Part shown: one piece after another, positions 17,402 through 25,954 of the stretch
Position numbering within the stretch: position 1 is the first letter of the stretch
Layout: every line of letters starts with the position of its first letter
Assembly: GCA_963792075.1 (NCBI GenBank)
Contig: CAWBUW010000002.1
Coordinates: 372,001 to 436,000, forward strand
Source of the DNA: CAWBUW01 sp963792075
GTDB taxonomy: Bacteria > Chloroflexota > Anaerolineae > Anaerolineales > UBA4823
DNA: 64,000 bases
Direction: 5' to 3'
The notes under the pieces: generated by a model
The model's input: only the letters and a program-made list of their open reading frames with translations
The model's database searches: none
Told to the model about the DNA's origin: nothing
Program-made: the position numbers and the translations under genes

Positions 17402-18177
17402 GCAGCTCCGGTCTCATCGAAGGCAGTTGCACGTACTTCCTGGGCTTCTTCGCCGTAGATTTCTTTGAATTTGAGGCGGTCGATTTCTTTGGGAGCGCCT
17501 TCGAATACTTTGATACCATCTTTCAGCGCGATGACCCGCGTGGCATAGCGATGGACCAGGTCCAAGAAGTGCAGGGAACACAAGACCGTGATGCCTTCTT
17601 TGTTCAATACTTCAAGATACTGCAAGATCGAATGGGACAGGACCGGGTCCAGGCTGGCAACGGGTTCATCTGCCAGCATGATCTTGGGTTCTTGCATCAG
17701 GGCACGGGCAATGCCCACCCGCTGCTGCTGGCCGCCGGAGAGCGCATCGGCCCGGTTGTGCGCCTTGTCAGCAATGCCCACTCGTTCCAGGGCTTTCATG
17801 GCGCGTTGTTTATCCTCGTTTGACCAAATACCCACCAGGCTCGTCCAGGGATTCGCATATCCAAGCCGTCCCGAGAGCACGTTGGTCATGACACTGGAAC
17901 GCTTCACCAGGTTAAACTGCTGGAAAACCATGCCAATGCTACGGCGAATTTTAAGCAGGTCGGCGGGGGAAGCGGCGGTGATATCCGTATCATTCCAATA
18001 GATTTTGCCTTCGGTTGGCTCGATCAGCCGGTTGATACAGCGCAGCAGGGTGGATTTCCCGGAACCGGATAGGCCAATGATGACCAGGAACTCACCATCT
18101 TCGACCTCAAAGCTGACATTCTTCAAGGCTTGTGTGCCGGTTGGGTAGACTTTGGACAGGTTTTCGACGCGTAACAT
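17398..18177 (-). CDS. phnC: Phosphonate ABC transporter ATP-binding protein PhnC
   Basis: 259 residues from the ATG at 18177 (AAGGAG upstream). Walker A is GLSGSGKSTLLRCIN, the signature LSGGQQQRVGIARAL and Walker B IMLADEPVASLD, the last two matching PhnC closely. It powers import by the two PhnE subunits. It lies about 200 nt downstream of phnD, from which it is separated by a terminator-like hairpin and a 115-bp palindromic repeat, and overlaps the first phnE by 4 bp. Confidence 0.93.
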   Translation of the reverse strand: MLRVENLSKVYPTGTQALKNVSFEVEDGEFLVIIGLSGSGKSTLLRCINRLIEPTEGKIYWNDTDITAASPADLLKIRRSIGMVFQQFNLVKRSSVMTNVLSGRLGYANPWTSLVGIWSNEDKQRAMKALERVGIADKAHNRADALSGGQQQRVGIARALMQEPKIMLADEPVASLDPVLSHSILQYLEVLNKEGITVLCSLHFLDLVHRYATRVIALKDGIKVFEGAPKEIDRLKFKEIYGEEAQEVRATAFDETGAA

Positions 18178-18206
18178 AAAACTCCTTACGTTTTTGTAGC
18201 AAGTGG

Positions 18207-18321
18207 GGCTGTCCAAAAAGAAACAAAGGAAGAAAATTTATACGTACCTGTGGGGGTGGTGCGAAGCACCACCCCCACAGGTACGTATATTTTCTCCTTG
18301 TTTTCATCTTTTTGGACAACC
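18207..18321. repeat. 115-bp palindromic repeat, copy 1 (phnD-phnC gap)
   Basis: Imperfect terminal repeats GGCTGTCCAAAAAGA and complement enclose a long stem ending ACGTACCTGTGGGGGTGGTGC around a GAA loop. An inverted copy with almost identical arms lies at 51047-51159. No target duplication was found. It could act as a transcription or processing barrier that lowers phnCEE expression relative to phnD. Confidence 0.75.
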
Positions 18322-18337
18322 TCACACTTACCACAAA

Positions 18338-18368
18338 ACAAAAGGTGGGAGGGCTTTGGCCCTCCCAC
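18338..18368 (-). terminator. Hairpin after phnD
   Basis: GTGGGAGGGC and its complement form a 10-bp stem with a TTTG loop, followed on the minus strand by CCTTTTGTTTTG. Position 19 nt past the phnD stop suits a partial terminator between binding protein and transporter core. Confidence 0.6.
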
Positions 18369-18386
18369 ACATTTCGTACTCCAGAT

Positions 18387-19481
18387 TTACTTGAAGCTGG
18401 TTACATCGTATCCAGCAGCCTGCAGATAGACACGGAATTCATCATAGAAGGTGTCATCCACAGCCGCCAGCCCACCGATATCATAGCCGCCATTCTTGAG
18501 CATGGCGCGGCCTTCTTCGGTTCCGGCCAGTTCGAGCAGAGCCTGGGCGATCTTGTCGCGCATTTCTGCAGGAACGTTCGAGGCAAACGAAACGTTGTCG
18601 TTCGGGATGATCGGGTCTGAGACGTAGATCACCTGGACCTTGTCATTCACATCCGGGAAGTCTTTCGCAATCGCAGTGCGGGCATCGATGTAGGTTGCGC
18701 CGAAGTCGCAAATTTCGCCGTTCGGGCTGAGGTAAATCGACTTGATGACGGTCGGATGACCTTGCACCCATGCGCCAGCTTTGACCTTCACCTCAGCTTT
18801 GCCCAGTACGCCAGCCGGGAGTACATACCCGGAAGCAGACAGAGGATCGGTCCAGCAGGGCTTCTTGCCAGCGAACTGAGCCAGGGCGGTTGCCGCGTCC
18901 GCAGTGCTCTTGCCGGTCGCAGGATCAAAGAAGGAAGTGAACATTGCAGCGCCTTCTGGGGTCTTGCGGTCCACGTTGGTCACATATTGGAAACCGTAGT
19001 GGTCAGAGCCAGAGCGCAGCACAACTAAACCAACGTCGGCGTAGCCTTTGGCTTTGGCGAGCATATACGCCAGGGGCGGCAGCCAGCCGATGTGCGCATT
19101 GCCGGCGCCCATAGCTTCGACCATGGCGGCGTAGTTGGTCGGGACGTTGGACTTAATCGTCAGGCCGGTCATCTCGCTCAACTTGGCGGCGATCGCTTCA
19201 CCACCGGTCTGGAGTTCCTGCGTGGTTGCAGAAGGGGCCAGGGCCATGATGAGCGGGTTATCAGCAGTGCCCAACTGCACAGGAACTGCGGTCGGTTCGG
19301 GGACCGCGGTCGGTTCCGGGGTGGGGGTTACTTCGACATTGACCTTAACCTCTTTGACGACCTCGACGGTCTTAACGACCTCGACGGTCTTGACAACCTC
19401 AACAGTCTGAGGCGCGCAGGCGGCCAGCAGCATAGATGCAGCCAGCAGCACTGCAAACAGGGTATAAAGGCGTTTGTGCAT
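18387..19481 (-). CDS. phnD: Phosphonate/phosphate-type ABC transporter binding lipoprotein PhnD
   Basis: 364 residues. The lipoprotein signal ends in SMLLAACAPQ, then a TVEVVK-repeat and PTPEPTAVPEPT linker (about 25-70), then a PBP2 PhnD-like domain with NYAAMVEAMGAGNAHIGWLPP and a late IYVSDPIIPNDNVSFA. It captures the substrate outside the membrane for PhnC/PhnE. No C-P lyase or phosphonatase genes are in the window, so the substrate could be a phosphonate, phosphite or another small anion. The start has AAAGGAG upstream. It is the first gene of the operon and is divergent from folC across a shared dyad. Confidence 0.88.
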   Translation of the reverse strand: MHKRLYTLFAVLLAASMLLAACAPQTVEVVKTVEVVKTVEVVKEVKVNVEVTPTPEPTAVPEPTAVPVQLGTADNPLIMALAPSATTQELQTGGEAIAAKLSEMTGLTIKSNVPTNYAAMVEAMGAGNAHIGWLPPLAYMLAKAKGYADVGLVVLRSGSDHYGFQYVTNVDRKTPEGAAMFTSFFDPATGKSTADAATALAQFAGKKPCWTDPLSASGYVLPAGVLGKAEVKVKAGAWVQGHPTVIKSIYLSPNGEICDFGATYIDARTAIAKDFPDVNDKVQVIYVSDPIIPNDNVSFASNVPAEMRDKIAQALLELAGTEEGRAMLKNGGYDIGGLAAVDDTFYDEFRVYLQAAGYDVTSFK

Positions 19482-19535
19482 TTTTTCTTCTCCTTTAGAA
19501 TTTTGCGAAGGGTGAATGACCCCTTACAACCTCTA

Positions 19536-19564
19536 ATCTTACTTGGATTTTCAGCGAAATGCAA
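19536..19564 (-). promoter_or_regulatory. Candidate phnD promoter
   Basis: On the minus strand TTGCAT (19564-19559), a 17-nt spacer and TAAGAT (19541-19536) form a reasonable sigma-70 promoter. The -35 box is one arm of the dyad at 19559-19603. Confidence 0.5.
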
Positions 19565-19603
19565 GAGACAAAAGCCGGTTAATTATGCGGTTTGCTCTTG
19601 CAT
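19559..19603. promoter_or_regulatory. Dyad spanning two divergent promoters (phnD / folC)
   Basis: ATGCAAGAG and CTCTTGCAT are exact inverted arms 27 nt apart, with a weaker inner symmetry (AAAGCCG-like and CGGTTT). Each arm contains a TTGCAT -35 box facing outward. A protein bound here would affect both transcription units. Confidence 0.5.
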
Positions 19604-19626
19604 GCTGTAAGTCAAACGGTTACAAT
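19598..19626 (+). promoter_or_regulatory. Candidate folC promoter, near-leaderless
   Basis: TTGCAT (19598-19603), a 17-nt spacer and TACAAT (19621-19626). The ATG begins 9 nt after the -10 box and lacks a Shine-Dalgarno, so the message would have a leader of only a few bases. Confidence 0.55.
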
Positions 19627-19635
19627 CGCCACGCG

Positions 19636-21018
19636 ATGAATAACGAAATTGAACACACTTACCAAAACATGCTGGAATATCTCTACGGCTTTGTTGATTT
19701 CAGCATGCTGCACCAGAATCAAATCTCGCCAGACCAGTTTGACCTGAGCCGGATGCAGGATTTCGCGCGTTTGTTAGGCGATCCTTATCAGGCTTATCCG
19801 ATCCTGCACGTTGCCGGGACCAAAGGGAAAGGCTCTGTCTCTGCTCTTTGTGCCAGCGCGCTGCAGGCAGCAGGTTACACCGTGGGGCTGTATACTTCCC
19901 CCCACCTGGATGATTATGCGGAACGTATCCAGGTGAACGGCGAACCCATTTCCCATCCGGACTTGATCCATTTGGTGGAAGAGATCAAGCCGCAGATCGA
20001 AAGCGTACAGCACCTCTCTACCTTTGAGATCACGACCGGCCTGGCATTCTTGTATTTCGCCCGGCGCGAAGTGGATGTAGCCGTGATCGAAGTTGGCCTG
20101 GGGGGGCGGCTGGACGCGACCAATATCTGTACGCCGCTTGTCTCCGTGATCACTTCGCTGTCTTACGATCATACGCAGTTTTTGGGGAATACGCTGGCGG
20201 AGATTGCGGTGGAGAAGGCAGGGATTATCAAGCCGGGTAAACCCGTGGTGCTGGCTCCCCAGCAGCTTGAGGCCTACCTGGCAATCGAGCATATCGCTCA
20301 GGAGCGCTCGGCGCCGCTCTATCGCGTCGGGAAAGATTATTTGTATACCCCGCTGAAGCACTCCTTAGACAACCAGTCTTTCGTTATCTGGCCGGCGATC
20401 GGTGGGGCGCAGCCCGAGGCAGCGTATACCGCGGACTTTGAGCAGGATCAGGAGCCGTTGAAACTGACGATCCCCTTGCTGGGAGCCCATCAGGTAGAGA
20501 ACGCGGCCACGGCCTACGTGGCCTTGCAGGTAGCCGCACAGGCCGGCCTGTCCATCTCCGATGATCATATCCTGGCCGGTTTTCGCCAGGCCGTCTGGCC
20601 TGGGCGTTTTGAAATCCTGCAGCGAGAGCCATTCGTGGTCCTGGACTCGGCTCACAACCGGGATTCGGCCTCGCGTCTGCGCCAGACCCTGGATGATTAC
20701 CTGCCTGGCCGGCCGGTGACATTGATCTTTGGGGCTTCTGAAGATAAAGATATTTCAGGCATCCTGGCCGAATTGATGCCGCGCGTCCAGCGCGTGGTGG
20801 TGGTGAAATCATTCCATCCGCGCGCTGCAAATCCGGAATGGCTGGCAAACATGATCCGCGAGCACGGCCGTCCGGCGACCATCGTGCCAGATGTGGCAGA
20901 TGCTTTGGTAGAGACGCTGCGTCAAGCAAATCCCGATGAAGTGATATTGGTAGCTGGTAGTATTTTTGTTGCTGCAGGGGCGCGCAGCGCCTGGCTGAAG
21001 CAGTTTGGAGTAAAGTGA
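19636..21018 (+). CDS. folC: Folylpolyglutamate synthase / dihydrofolate synthase
   Basis: 460 residues from the ATG at 19636. Mur-ligase-like features: HVAGTKGKGSVSALCASAL (P-loop), YTSPHLDDYAERIQVNG, VIEVGLGGRLDATNI, LSYDHTQFLGNTL and LLGAHQVENAATA, with a C-terminal domain containing LDSAHNRDSASRL. It adds glutamate to folates and may make dihydrofolate. The ATG has a -10 box 9 nt upstream and no ribosome binding site; an earlier in-frame ATG at 19543 would lie within the promoter. It is followed by lon after 4 nt, so the two form a transcription unit. Confidence 0.93.
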   Translation: MNNEIEHTYQNMLEYLYGFVDFSMLHQNQISPDQFDLSRMQDFARLLGDPYQAYPILHVAGTKGKGSVSALCASALQAAGYTVGLYTSPHLDDYAERIQVNGEPISHPDLIHLVEEIKPQIESVQHLSTFEITTGLAFLYFARREVDVAVIEVGLGGRLDATNICTPLVSVITSLSYDHTQFLGNTLAEIAVEKAGIIKPGKPVVLAPQQLEAYLAIEHIAQERSAPLYRVGKDYLYTPLKHSLDNQSFVIWPAIGGAQPEAAYTADFEQDQEPLKLTIPLLGAHQVENAATAYVALQVAAQAGLSISDDHILAGFRQAVWPGRFEILQREPFVVLDSAHNRDSASRLRQTLDDYLPGRPVTLIFGASEDKDISGILAELMPRVQRVVVVKSFHPRAANPEWLANMIREHGRPATIVPDVADALVETLRQANPDEVILVAGSIFVAAGARSAWLKQFGVK

Positions 21019-21022
21019 AAGC

Positions 21023-23542
21023 ATGAAAATCAAGAACGAGCGTGATTGGTTTATGGATGACGAGGATGAAGATGCTTTCGGAGAAGCACTGCATCGTCGC
21101 ACAGAAGAGTTATATCGCGTCCCAGATGCCACGCCGGATGAAGATGGGTTGATCACCTGTCCGGTTGTACCGCTGCGGGACATGGTGGTATTTCCGCACA
21201 TGGTTTCGCCGATTTTTGTGGGCCGAGAGTCGACCTTATTGGCGATTGAAGAAGCGCAGATGGCTGACCAGACCGTCATCGCCCTGACCCAACGCGATGT
21301 CGAAATTGACAATCCTGAAATGAGTGATTTTTGGGGGATCGGCGTTGAGATGGCAGTCGGACGGCTGCTCAATATGCCGGACGGATCCAGTTCAGCGCTT
21401 GTGCAAGGTCGCCGCCGGGTAGAACTGGTCGAGATTGTGCAGAAAGATCCTTTCCTGGTAGCCAAAGTCCGGCCTGTGGACGAACATACGCTTGCAGACC
21501 GGGAAACGGAAGCCACCATGCGCACGGCGTTAGAGCTTTTTGAAAAGTGTGTTCAACTGAACCGCACGCTGCCTGAAGAGACTTACCTGTATGCTTTGAA
21601 TATCGAAGAGCCGGGCTGGCTGGCGGACATGATCGTCACCGCCATTGCTCCGCCGCTTGAAAAGCGGCTGGAACTCCTGGAAACACTGGAATCGAACGAA
21701 CGTTTGAATAAGGTGGTCAAGCTCCTGGCGCAAGAAGCCGATGTTCTGGAGCTCGAAGATGAGATTCACAGCCGGGCGCAAGGCGAAGTCGATCGCACGC
21801 AGCGTGAATTTTACTTGCGCGAGCAGATGAAAGTGATCCAAACGGAGCTCGGAGAAGGGGATCCGTGGACGCGCGAGCTGTATGAGCTGCGCACTCGGGT
21901 CGAGGGAGTTACCTTACCGGAAGAAGTGCAGGTACGGGCGCTGAAGGAAATTGATCGCCTGGCGCAAATGCCGCCCATGGCCCCGGAAGTGGGCATTATC
22001 CGCACCTATATCGATTGGATCCTCGATCTCCCCTGGACGAATGCCACCGAGGATAACCTGGATGTCAAGCACGCCTCAGACATCCTGGAACAATATCATT
22101 ACGGCCTGCCGCGCGCCAAAGAGCGCATCCTGGAGTATATTGCGGTGCGCAGCTTGAAGCCAAAACGCTTGCGCCAGCCCATCCTGTGTTTTGTGGGGCC
22201 TCCCGGCACAGGAAAAACCTCCTTGGGCCGCTCGATCGCGGAAGCCCTGGGACGGAAGTTCGTGCGCCTGTCCCTGGGTGGCGTCCGGGACGAGGCTGAA
22301 ATCCGCGGTCACAGGCGGACTTATATTGGCGCCTTGCCAGGGCGGATCCTGCAAACGATGCGCCGTGCCGGGAGCATCAATCCGCTTTTCATGTTGGATG
22401 AAGTAGATAAGCTGGGCCAGGATTTCCGCGGCGATCCGGCCTCGGCGCTGTTGGAAGTGTTGGACCCGGAGCAGAACCATGCTTTTTCGGACCACTACCT
22501 GGAGCTGGCTTTTGATTTGTCGAAGGTGATGTTCATCACCACTGCAAACACGACCATGACCATTCCCCCCGCCTTGCTGGACCGGATGGAATTGATCGAA
22601 TTCCCTGGGTATATCGAAGAAGAAAAGCTGGAGATTGCCCACCGCTTTTTGCTGCCGCGCCAGTTCGAGGAAGCCGGAATAGATGAAGAACAGGTGCACT
22701 TCCAGGTGGGGACCTTAAAACGCCTGATCCGTGAATATACTTATGAAGCCGGCGTGCGCAACCTGGAACGTGAAATTGGCCGGGTTTGCCGCAAGCTGGC
22801 GCGCACCAAGGCGGAGCACAAGCCGTTTTCTCGCCGCATCACCCCGGCGGCTGTGGAAAAATTCTTGGGCCCGCCTCAGTTCTTTGACCAGGAAGCCGAG
22901 CAGCAGGATGAAGTCGGTGTGGCAACTGGGATTGCCTGGACCGAAAGCGGCGGCGAGATTATGCCGGTTGAAGTGCTGCTCCTGGATGGCAAGGGGAACC
23001 TGCAAATTACGGGCCAGGTTGGGAACGTCATGCAAGAATCTGCCCAGGCGGCGCTTTCTTACCTCAAGTCTCGGTCAGACCAGCTCGGGGTAAACCCTGA
23101 AGTGTACGAAAATATTGATGTCCATATCCACATCCCTGAGGGGGCAATCCCTAAGGATGGCCCCAGCGCCGGTATCACCATTTGCGCCGCTCTGGCTTCT
23201 GCCCTGACCGGACGCCCCGTGAAAAAAGAGTTGGGGATGACCGGAGAGATCACCCTGCGCGGCCGGGTGCTGCCGGTGGGAGGGGTGCGGGAGAAAGTGC
23301 TGGCAGCGTATCGCGCCGGCCTGAAAACCGTCCTGCTGCCGGTGCGGAACCAGAAGGATTTGGTGGACGTACCCAAACGCGCCCGCAGTGAGCTGTTGAT
23401 CATCCCCATCGAACACATGGATCAAGTGTTGGAACACGCCCTGGCGACAGAGCCTATCCAAAAGCCGGCCCCGGCCCGTAAGCGCCGGGCGCACAAAAGC
23501 GAACGGGCGGAACCCCCAGACGATCAAGAAGCGAAAGAATAA
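21023..23542 (+). CDS. lon: ATP-dependent protease Lon
   Basis: 839 residues. The N-terminal LON substrate domain (about 40-240, VPLRDMVVFPHMV) is preceded by an acidic extension DDEDEDAFGEA. A coiled coil leads to the AAA+ domain with GPPGTGKTSLGRSIA and FMLDEVDKLGQDF. The protease domain has the catalytic Ser in PKDGPSAGITI and the Lys in GGVREKVLAAY. A basic tail (RKRRAHKSERAE) is present. Lon degrades misfolded and regulatory proteins in the cytosol. It is 4 nt after folC and 3 nt before the AlbA_2 gene. Confidence 0.96.
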   Translation: MKIKNERDWFMDDEDEDAFGEALHRRTEELYRVPDATPDEDGLITCPVVPLRDMVVFPHMVSPIFVGRESTLLAIEEAQMADQTVIALTQRDVEIDNPEMSDFWGIGVEMAVGRLLNMPDGSSSALVQGRRRVELVEIVQKDPFLVAKVRPVDEHTLADRETEATMRTALELFEKCVQLNRTLPEETYLYALNIEEPGWLADMIVTAIAPPLEKRLELLETLESNERLNKVVKLLAQEADVLELEDEIHSRAQGEVDRTQREFYLREQMKVIQTELGEGDPWTRELYELRTRVEGVTLPEEVQVRALKEIDRLAQMPPMAPEVGIIRTYIDWILDLPWTNATEDNLDVKHASDILEQYHYGLPRAKERILEYIAVRSLKPKRLRQPILCFVGPPGTGKTSLGRSIAEALGRKFVRLSLGGVRDEAEIRGHRRTYIGALPGRILQTMRRAGSINPLFMLDEVDKLGQDFRGDPASALLEVLDPEQNHAFSDHYLELAFDLSKVMFITTANTTMTIPPALLDRMELIEFPGYIEEEKLEIAHRFLLPRQFEEAGIDEEQVHFQVGTLKRLIREYTYEAGVRNLEREIGRVCRKLARTKAEHKPFSRRITPAAVEKFLGPPQFFDQEAEQQDEVGVATGIAWTESGGEIMPVEVLLLDGKGNLQITGQVGNVMQESAQAALSYLKSRSDQLGVNPEVYENIDVHIHIPEGAIPKDGPSAGITICAALASALTGRPVKKELGMTGEITLRGRVLPVGGVREKVLAAYRAGLKTVLLPVRNQKDLVDVPKRARSELLIIPIEHMDQVLEHALATEPIQKPAPARKRRAHKSERAEPPDDQEAKE

Positions 23543-23545
23543 GCT

Positions 23546-24943
23546 TTGTTTGATATCCCGGCGCTCCTCACCCAGGGCATGGGACCCAACCTGCACTGGT
23601 TTCCCGAAGATGTGGCTGCTTCTCACCTGGCGACCACGATGGTGGGGATGGCTAATTCGAGCGGAGGCCTGATCTTGATCGGGATCGCGCCGCGTGTCCC
23701 TGAAGTCCATGGCATCCACCAGCAGGCAGAGGTGCAGGACCGGGTTTTCCAGGCCTCTCTGCTGGCGGACCCACCTCTGGTGCTGCCCCTGCCCGCGCTT
23801 ATTCCTGCTGAAAAGACCCAGGTCCTGGTGGTTCAGGTCCCGGCCGGTCTGCCGCACGTGTACAGCCTGGATGGGCGCTATTTTGGGAGAGAAGGCGCGC
23901 AGACGAACCCGCTCTCGGCGCGCCGTCTGCGCCAACTGCTGGTCGAGCGAGGCATAATACAGTTCGAATCCCGTGTCCCCCCGGACGCTGCACTGGAGGA
24001 CCTGGACCTGGCGCAGGTAGAAGCTTACTTGCAGGCAATTAAAATGAGTGGGGAGGACCCTCATCAAGTCTTGCTGCGGCGTGGCTGCTTACAGCGCGTA
24101 GATGGAAGGCTGTGCCCGACCTATGCGGCCCTGCTGCTTTTTGGGCGCTTCCCCCAGCAATGGCTGCCGAACGCCACCCTGTTGGCGGCGCGGTTCTCGG
24201 GTGCCGCATTTTCAGATCAATTTATCAAGCAGGAGATGAGTGGGTCCCTGGTACAGCAGTTGCGCCAGGCAAACTCTTTTCTGCGGGACAACCTGCGCAG
24301 CGTGGTGCGCATGATTGGGCTGGCGCACGAAGAAACCCTGGAATATCCCTTCGAAGCGGTGCGTGAGCTGCTGGTCAATGCGGTCGCCCACCGTGACTAT
24401 AACCTGCAGGGGGACAATATTCACCTGCACATCTTTGCCGATCGCTTGGAAGTGCATTCGCCGGGTGGGCTGCCTGGCCCGGTCACGCTGGACAACTTGC
24501 TCCAGGCACGTTTTTCGCGCAATGCCGTGATCACCCAGGTCTTGTCTGACCTGGGATACGTAGAGCGCCTGGGGTACGGGCTGGACCGGGTCGTGGATGT
24601 GCTCCGGCAGCAGCAAATGCGCCCGCCGCGCTTCGAAGAGGTTGCCGGGACCTTCCGGGTGACTTTGTTCAACGACCTGGCGGCAAGCGCAGCCTCGGGG
24701 ATGCTCCCGGACCTGTCGGCGTACCTGGGTTTGGGTCTCAACGTACGCCAGCAAGCCGCCCTGGTGTTTTTGGTGCGTAGCAAGCGCATTACCAACCGGG
24801 ATTATCAAGACCTATGCCCGGATGTGCATGCGGAAACCCTGCGCCGTGACCTGGCAGACCTGGTCGAGCGGGGCCTGCTGATCAAGGTGGGAGACAAAAG
24901 GGCGACCTATTACATCCTCAAGCGCATCCCAGGGGAGGAGTAG
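23546..24943 (+). CDS. AlbA_2-domain putative transcriptional regulator with GHKL-like ATP site
   Basis: 465 residues starting at TTG 23546, 3 nt after lon. The N-terminal ~130 residues match the AlbA_2 (Schlafen-type) DNA-binding domain (MVGMANSSGGLILIGI, GRYFGREGAQTNPLSARR). Residues about 250-370 hold the HATPase_c_4 pattern (EAVRELLVNAVAHRDY, YGLDRVVDVL) typical of so-called RecG-like regulators. The C terminus looks like a winged helix. Members are usually annotated as regulators or helicases without helicase motifs; DNA binding is likely, target unknown. Co-transcription with lon and folC is inferred from spacing. Confidence 0.82.
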   Translation: MFDIPALLTQGMGPNLHWFPEDVAASHLATTMVGMANSSGGLILIGIAPRVPEVHGIHQQAEVQDRVFQASLLADPPLVLPLPALIPAEKTQVLVVQVPAGLPHVYSLDGRYFGREGAQTNPLSARRLRQLLVERGIIQFESRVPPDAALEDLDLAQVEAYLQAIKMSGEDPHQVLLRRGCLQRVDGRLCPTYAALLLFGRFPQQWLPNATLLAARFSGAAFSDQFIKQEMSGSLVQQLRQANSFLRDNLRSVVRMIGLAHEETLEYPFEAVRELLVNAVAHRDYNLQGDNIHLHIFADRLEVHSPGGLPGPVTLDNLLQARFSRNAVITQVLSDLGYVERLGYGLDRVVDVLRQQQMRPPRFEEVAGTFRVTLFNDLAASAASGMLPDLSAYLGLGLNVRQQAALVFLVRSKRITNRDYQDLCPDVHAETLRRDLADLVERGLLIKVGDKRATYYILKRIPGEE

Positions 24944-24946
24944 CGT

Positions 24947-25948
24947 ATGAAGCGATTCGGGTTCTATGCAATCTTGGCCATGCTCGCAGGACTGCTGCTT
25001 TCATGCAACCGCTCTATCGGAGACGCGGACGTGATCACGACGCCTGCGGTGAATACACTCATTGCCGCGGGCACGAAGCCGGCTCCACTGGCGGCGCCAC
25101 AAAAGACGGTCCTTCCAGGCCTCGAGGTTACTCCCCTGCCTCAAACCACAACGGACGCTTCTGAGCCAGCCCTGCCGGCGCCAACGGGAGTTTTCTCGGA
25201 CGTGCAGGCGCTCTATGCGGTCATCCAGTTGGGCGAAGCGGACCTGCTGAACGTACGGGTGGAGCCGGGCCTTTCCGGCCACGTGCTTCTAACCTTACCT
25301 CCGCAGCAGCGCGGCCTCAAGTCAACCGGACGGGTTGAAGTCGTGGATGAAGTCCGGTGGGCTGAAATCAACCTGCCGGATGGCGGTACAGGTTGGGTGA
25401 GCCAACAATTCCTGACCGAGCAAGTGGAAGGGGATGTTTTTTGCCAATCCTCTGAGGTCAGCGCGTTGTTAGACCGCTTTGTGGCCTCGGTCAAGGATCG
25501 CGACAGCGAGGCGCTGCCCGCCCTGGTCAGCCCTGCGCATGGCTTGACCATTTATCATAACGTGTGGAACCCACCGGTCAGTTTTGACAGGCCTGAAGTC
25601 CTCCAGAAGCTGTACATCAGCACGGTAGACTATGATTGGGGCCTCCAGGAAGGCAGCGGCAGCCCGTTGGTGGGACCCTTCAAGGACCTGGTCTTCCCTA
25701 AGCTCCAGGACGTCATGTCTTTCCCCCACACACGCCAGTGCAATGTGTTGGAAAAGGGTGTCTCGGCAGGGAACACATCCGGCCAGGTCTATTGGCCTCC
25801 AGAGTACGCCAACCTGAACTACGTAGCCTTGTACCGGGCTGCGCCCGCCTCCCAGGAAATGAACTGGCGCACCTGGGTGGTCGGGGTCGAATACGTCGCC
25901 GGAGTCCCCTACATCGCCGTCTTGATGCAATTTTATTGGGAAATCTAA
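24947..25948 (+). CDS. Lipoprotein with SH3-like domain
   Basis: 333 residues. The lipobox is AGLLLSC (Cys20), followed by a Pro/Ala/Thr-rich linker to about residue 85. An SH3-like (SH3_3) domain occupies about 86-160 (DLLNVRVEPGLSGHVL, EINLPDGGTGWVSQQFL). The C-terminal 170 residues (from about 165) are not recognised and contain ALVSPAHGLTIYHN and aromatic-rich segments. SH3 domains of this type often bind cell-wall material. ATG at 24947 follows GGGGAGGAG and lies 3 nt after the previous gene. Confidence 0.75.
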   Translation: MKRFGFYAILAMLAGLLLSCNRSIGDADVITTPAVNTLIAAGTKPAPLAAPQKTVLPGLEVTPLPQTTTDASEPALPAPTGVFSDVQALYAVIQLGEADLLNVRVEPGLSGHVLLTLPPQQRGLKSTGRVEVVDEVRWAEINLPDGGTGWVSQQFLTEQVEGDVFCQSSEVSALLDRFVASVKDRDSEALPALVSPAHGLTIYHNVWNPPVSFDRPEVLQKLYISTVDYDWGLQEGSGSPLVGPFKDLVFPKLQDVMSFPHTRQCNVLEKGVSAGNTSGQVYWPPEYANLNYVALYRAAPASQEMNWRTWVVGVEYVAGVPYIAVLMQFYWEI

Positions 25949-25954
25949 TGTGTT

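Noticed and set aside
18190..18330. 8-bp target duplication around the 18207 and 51047 repeats
   Set aside because: The flanks at both loci were compared directly and do not match, so mobility by the same mechanism as 1188 and 9762 is not supported.
14192..19481. Phosphonate degradation island
   Set aside because: Only transporter genes are present; no phnG-M, phnJ, phnX or phnA-like gene is visible.
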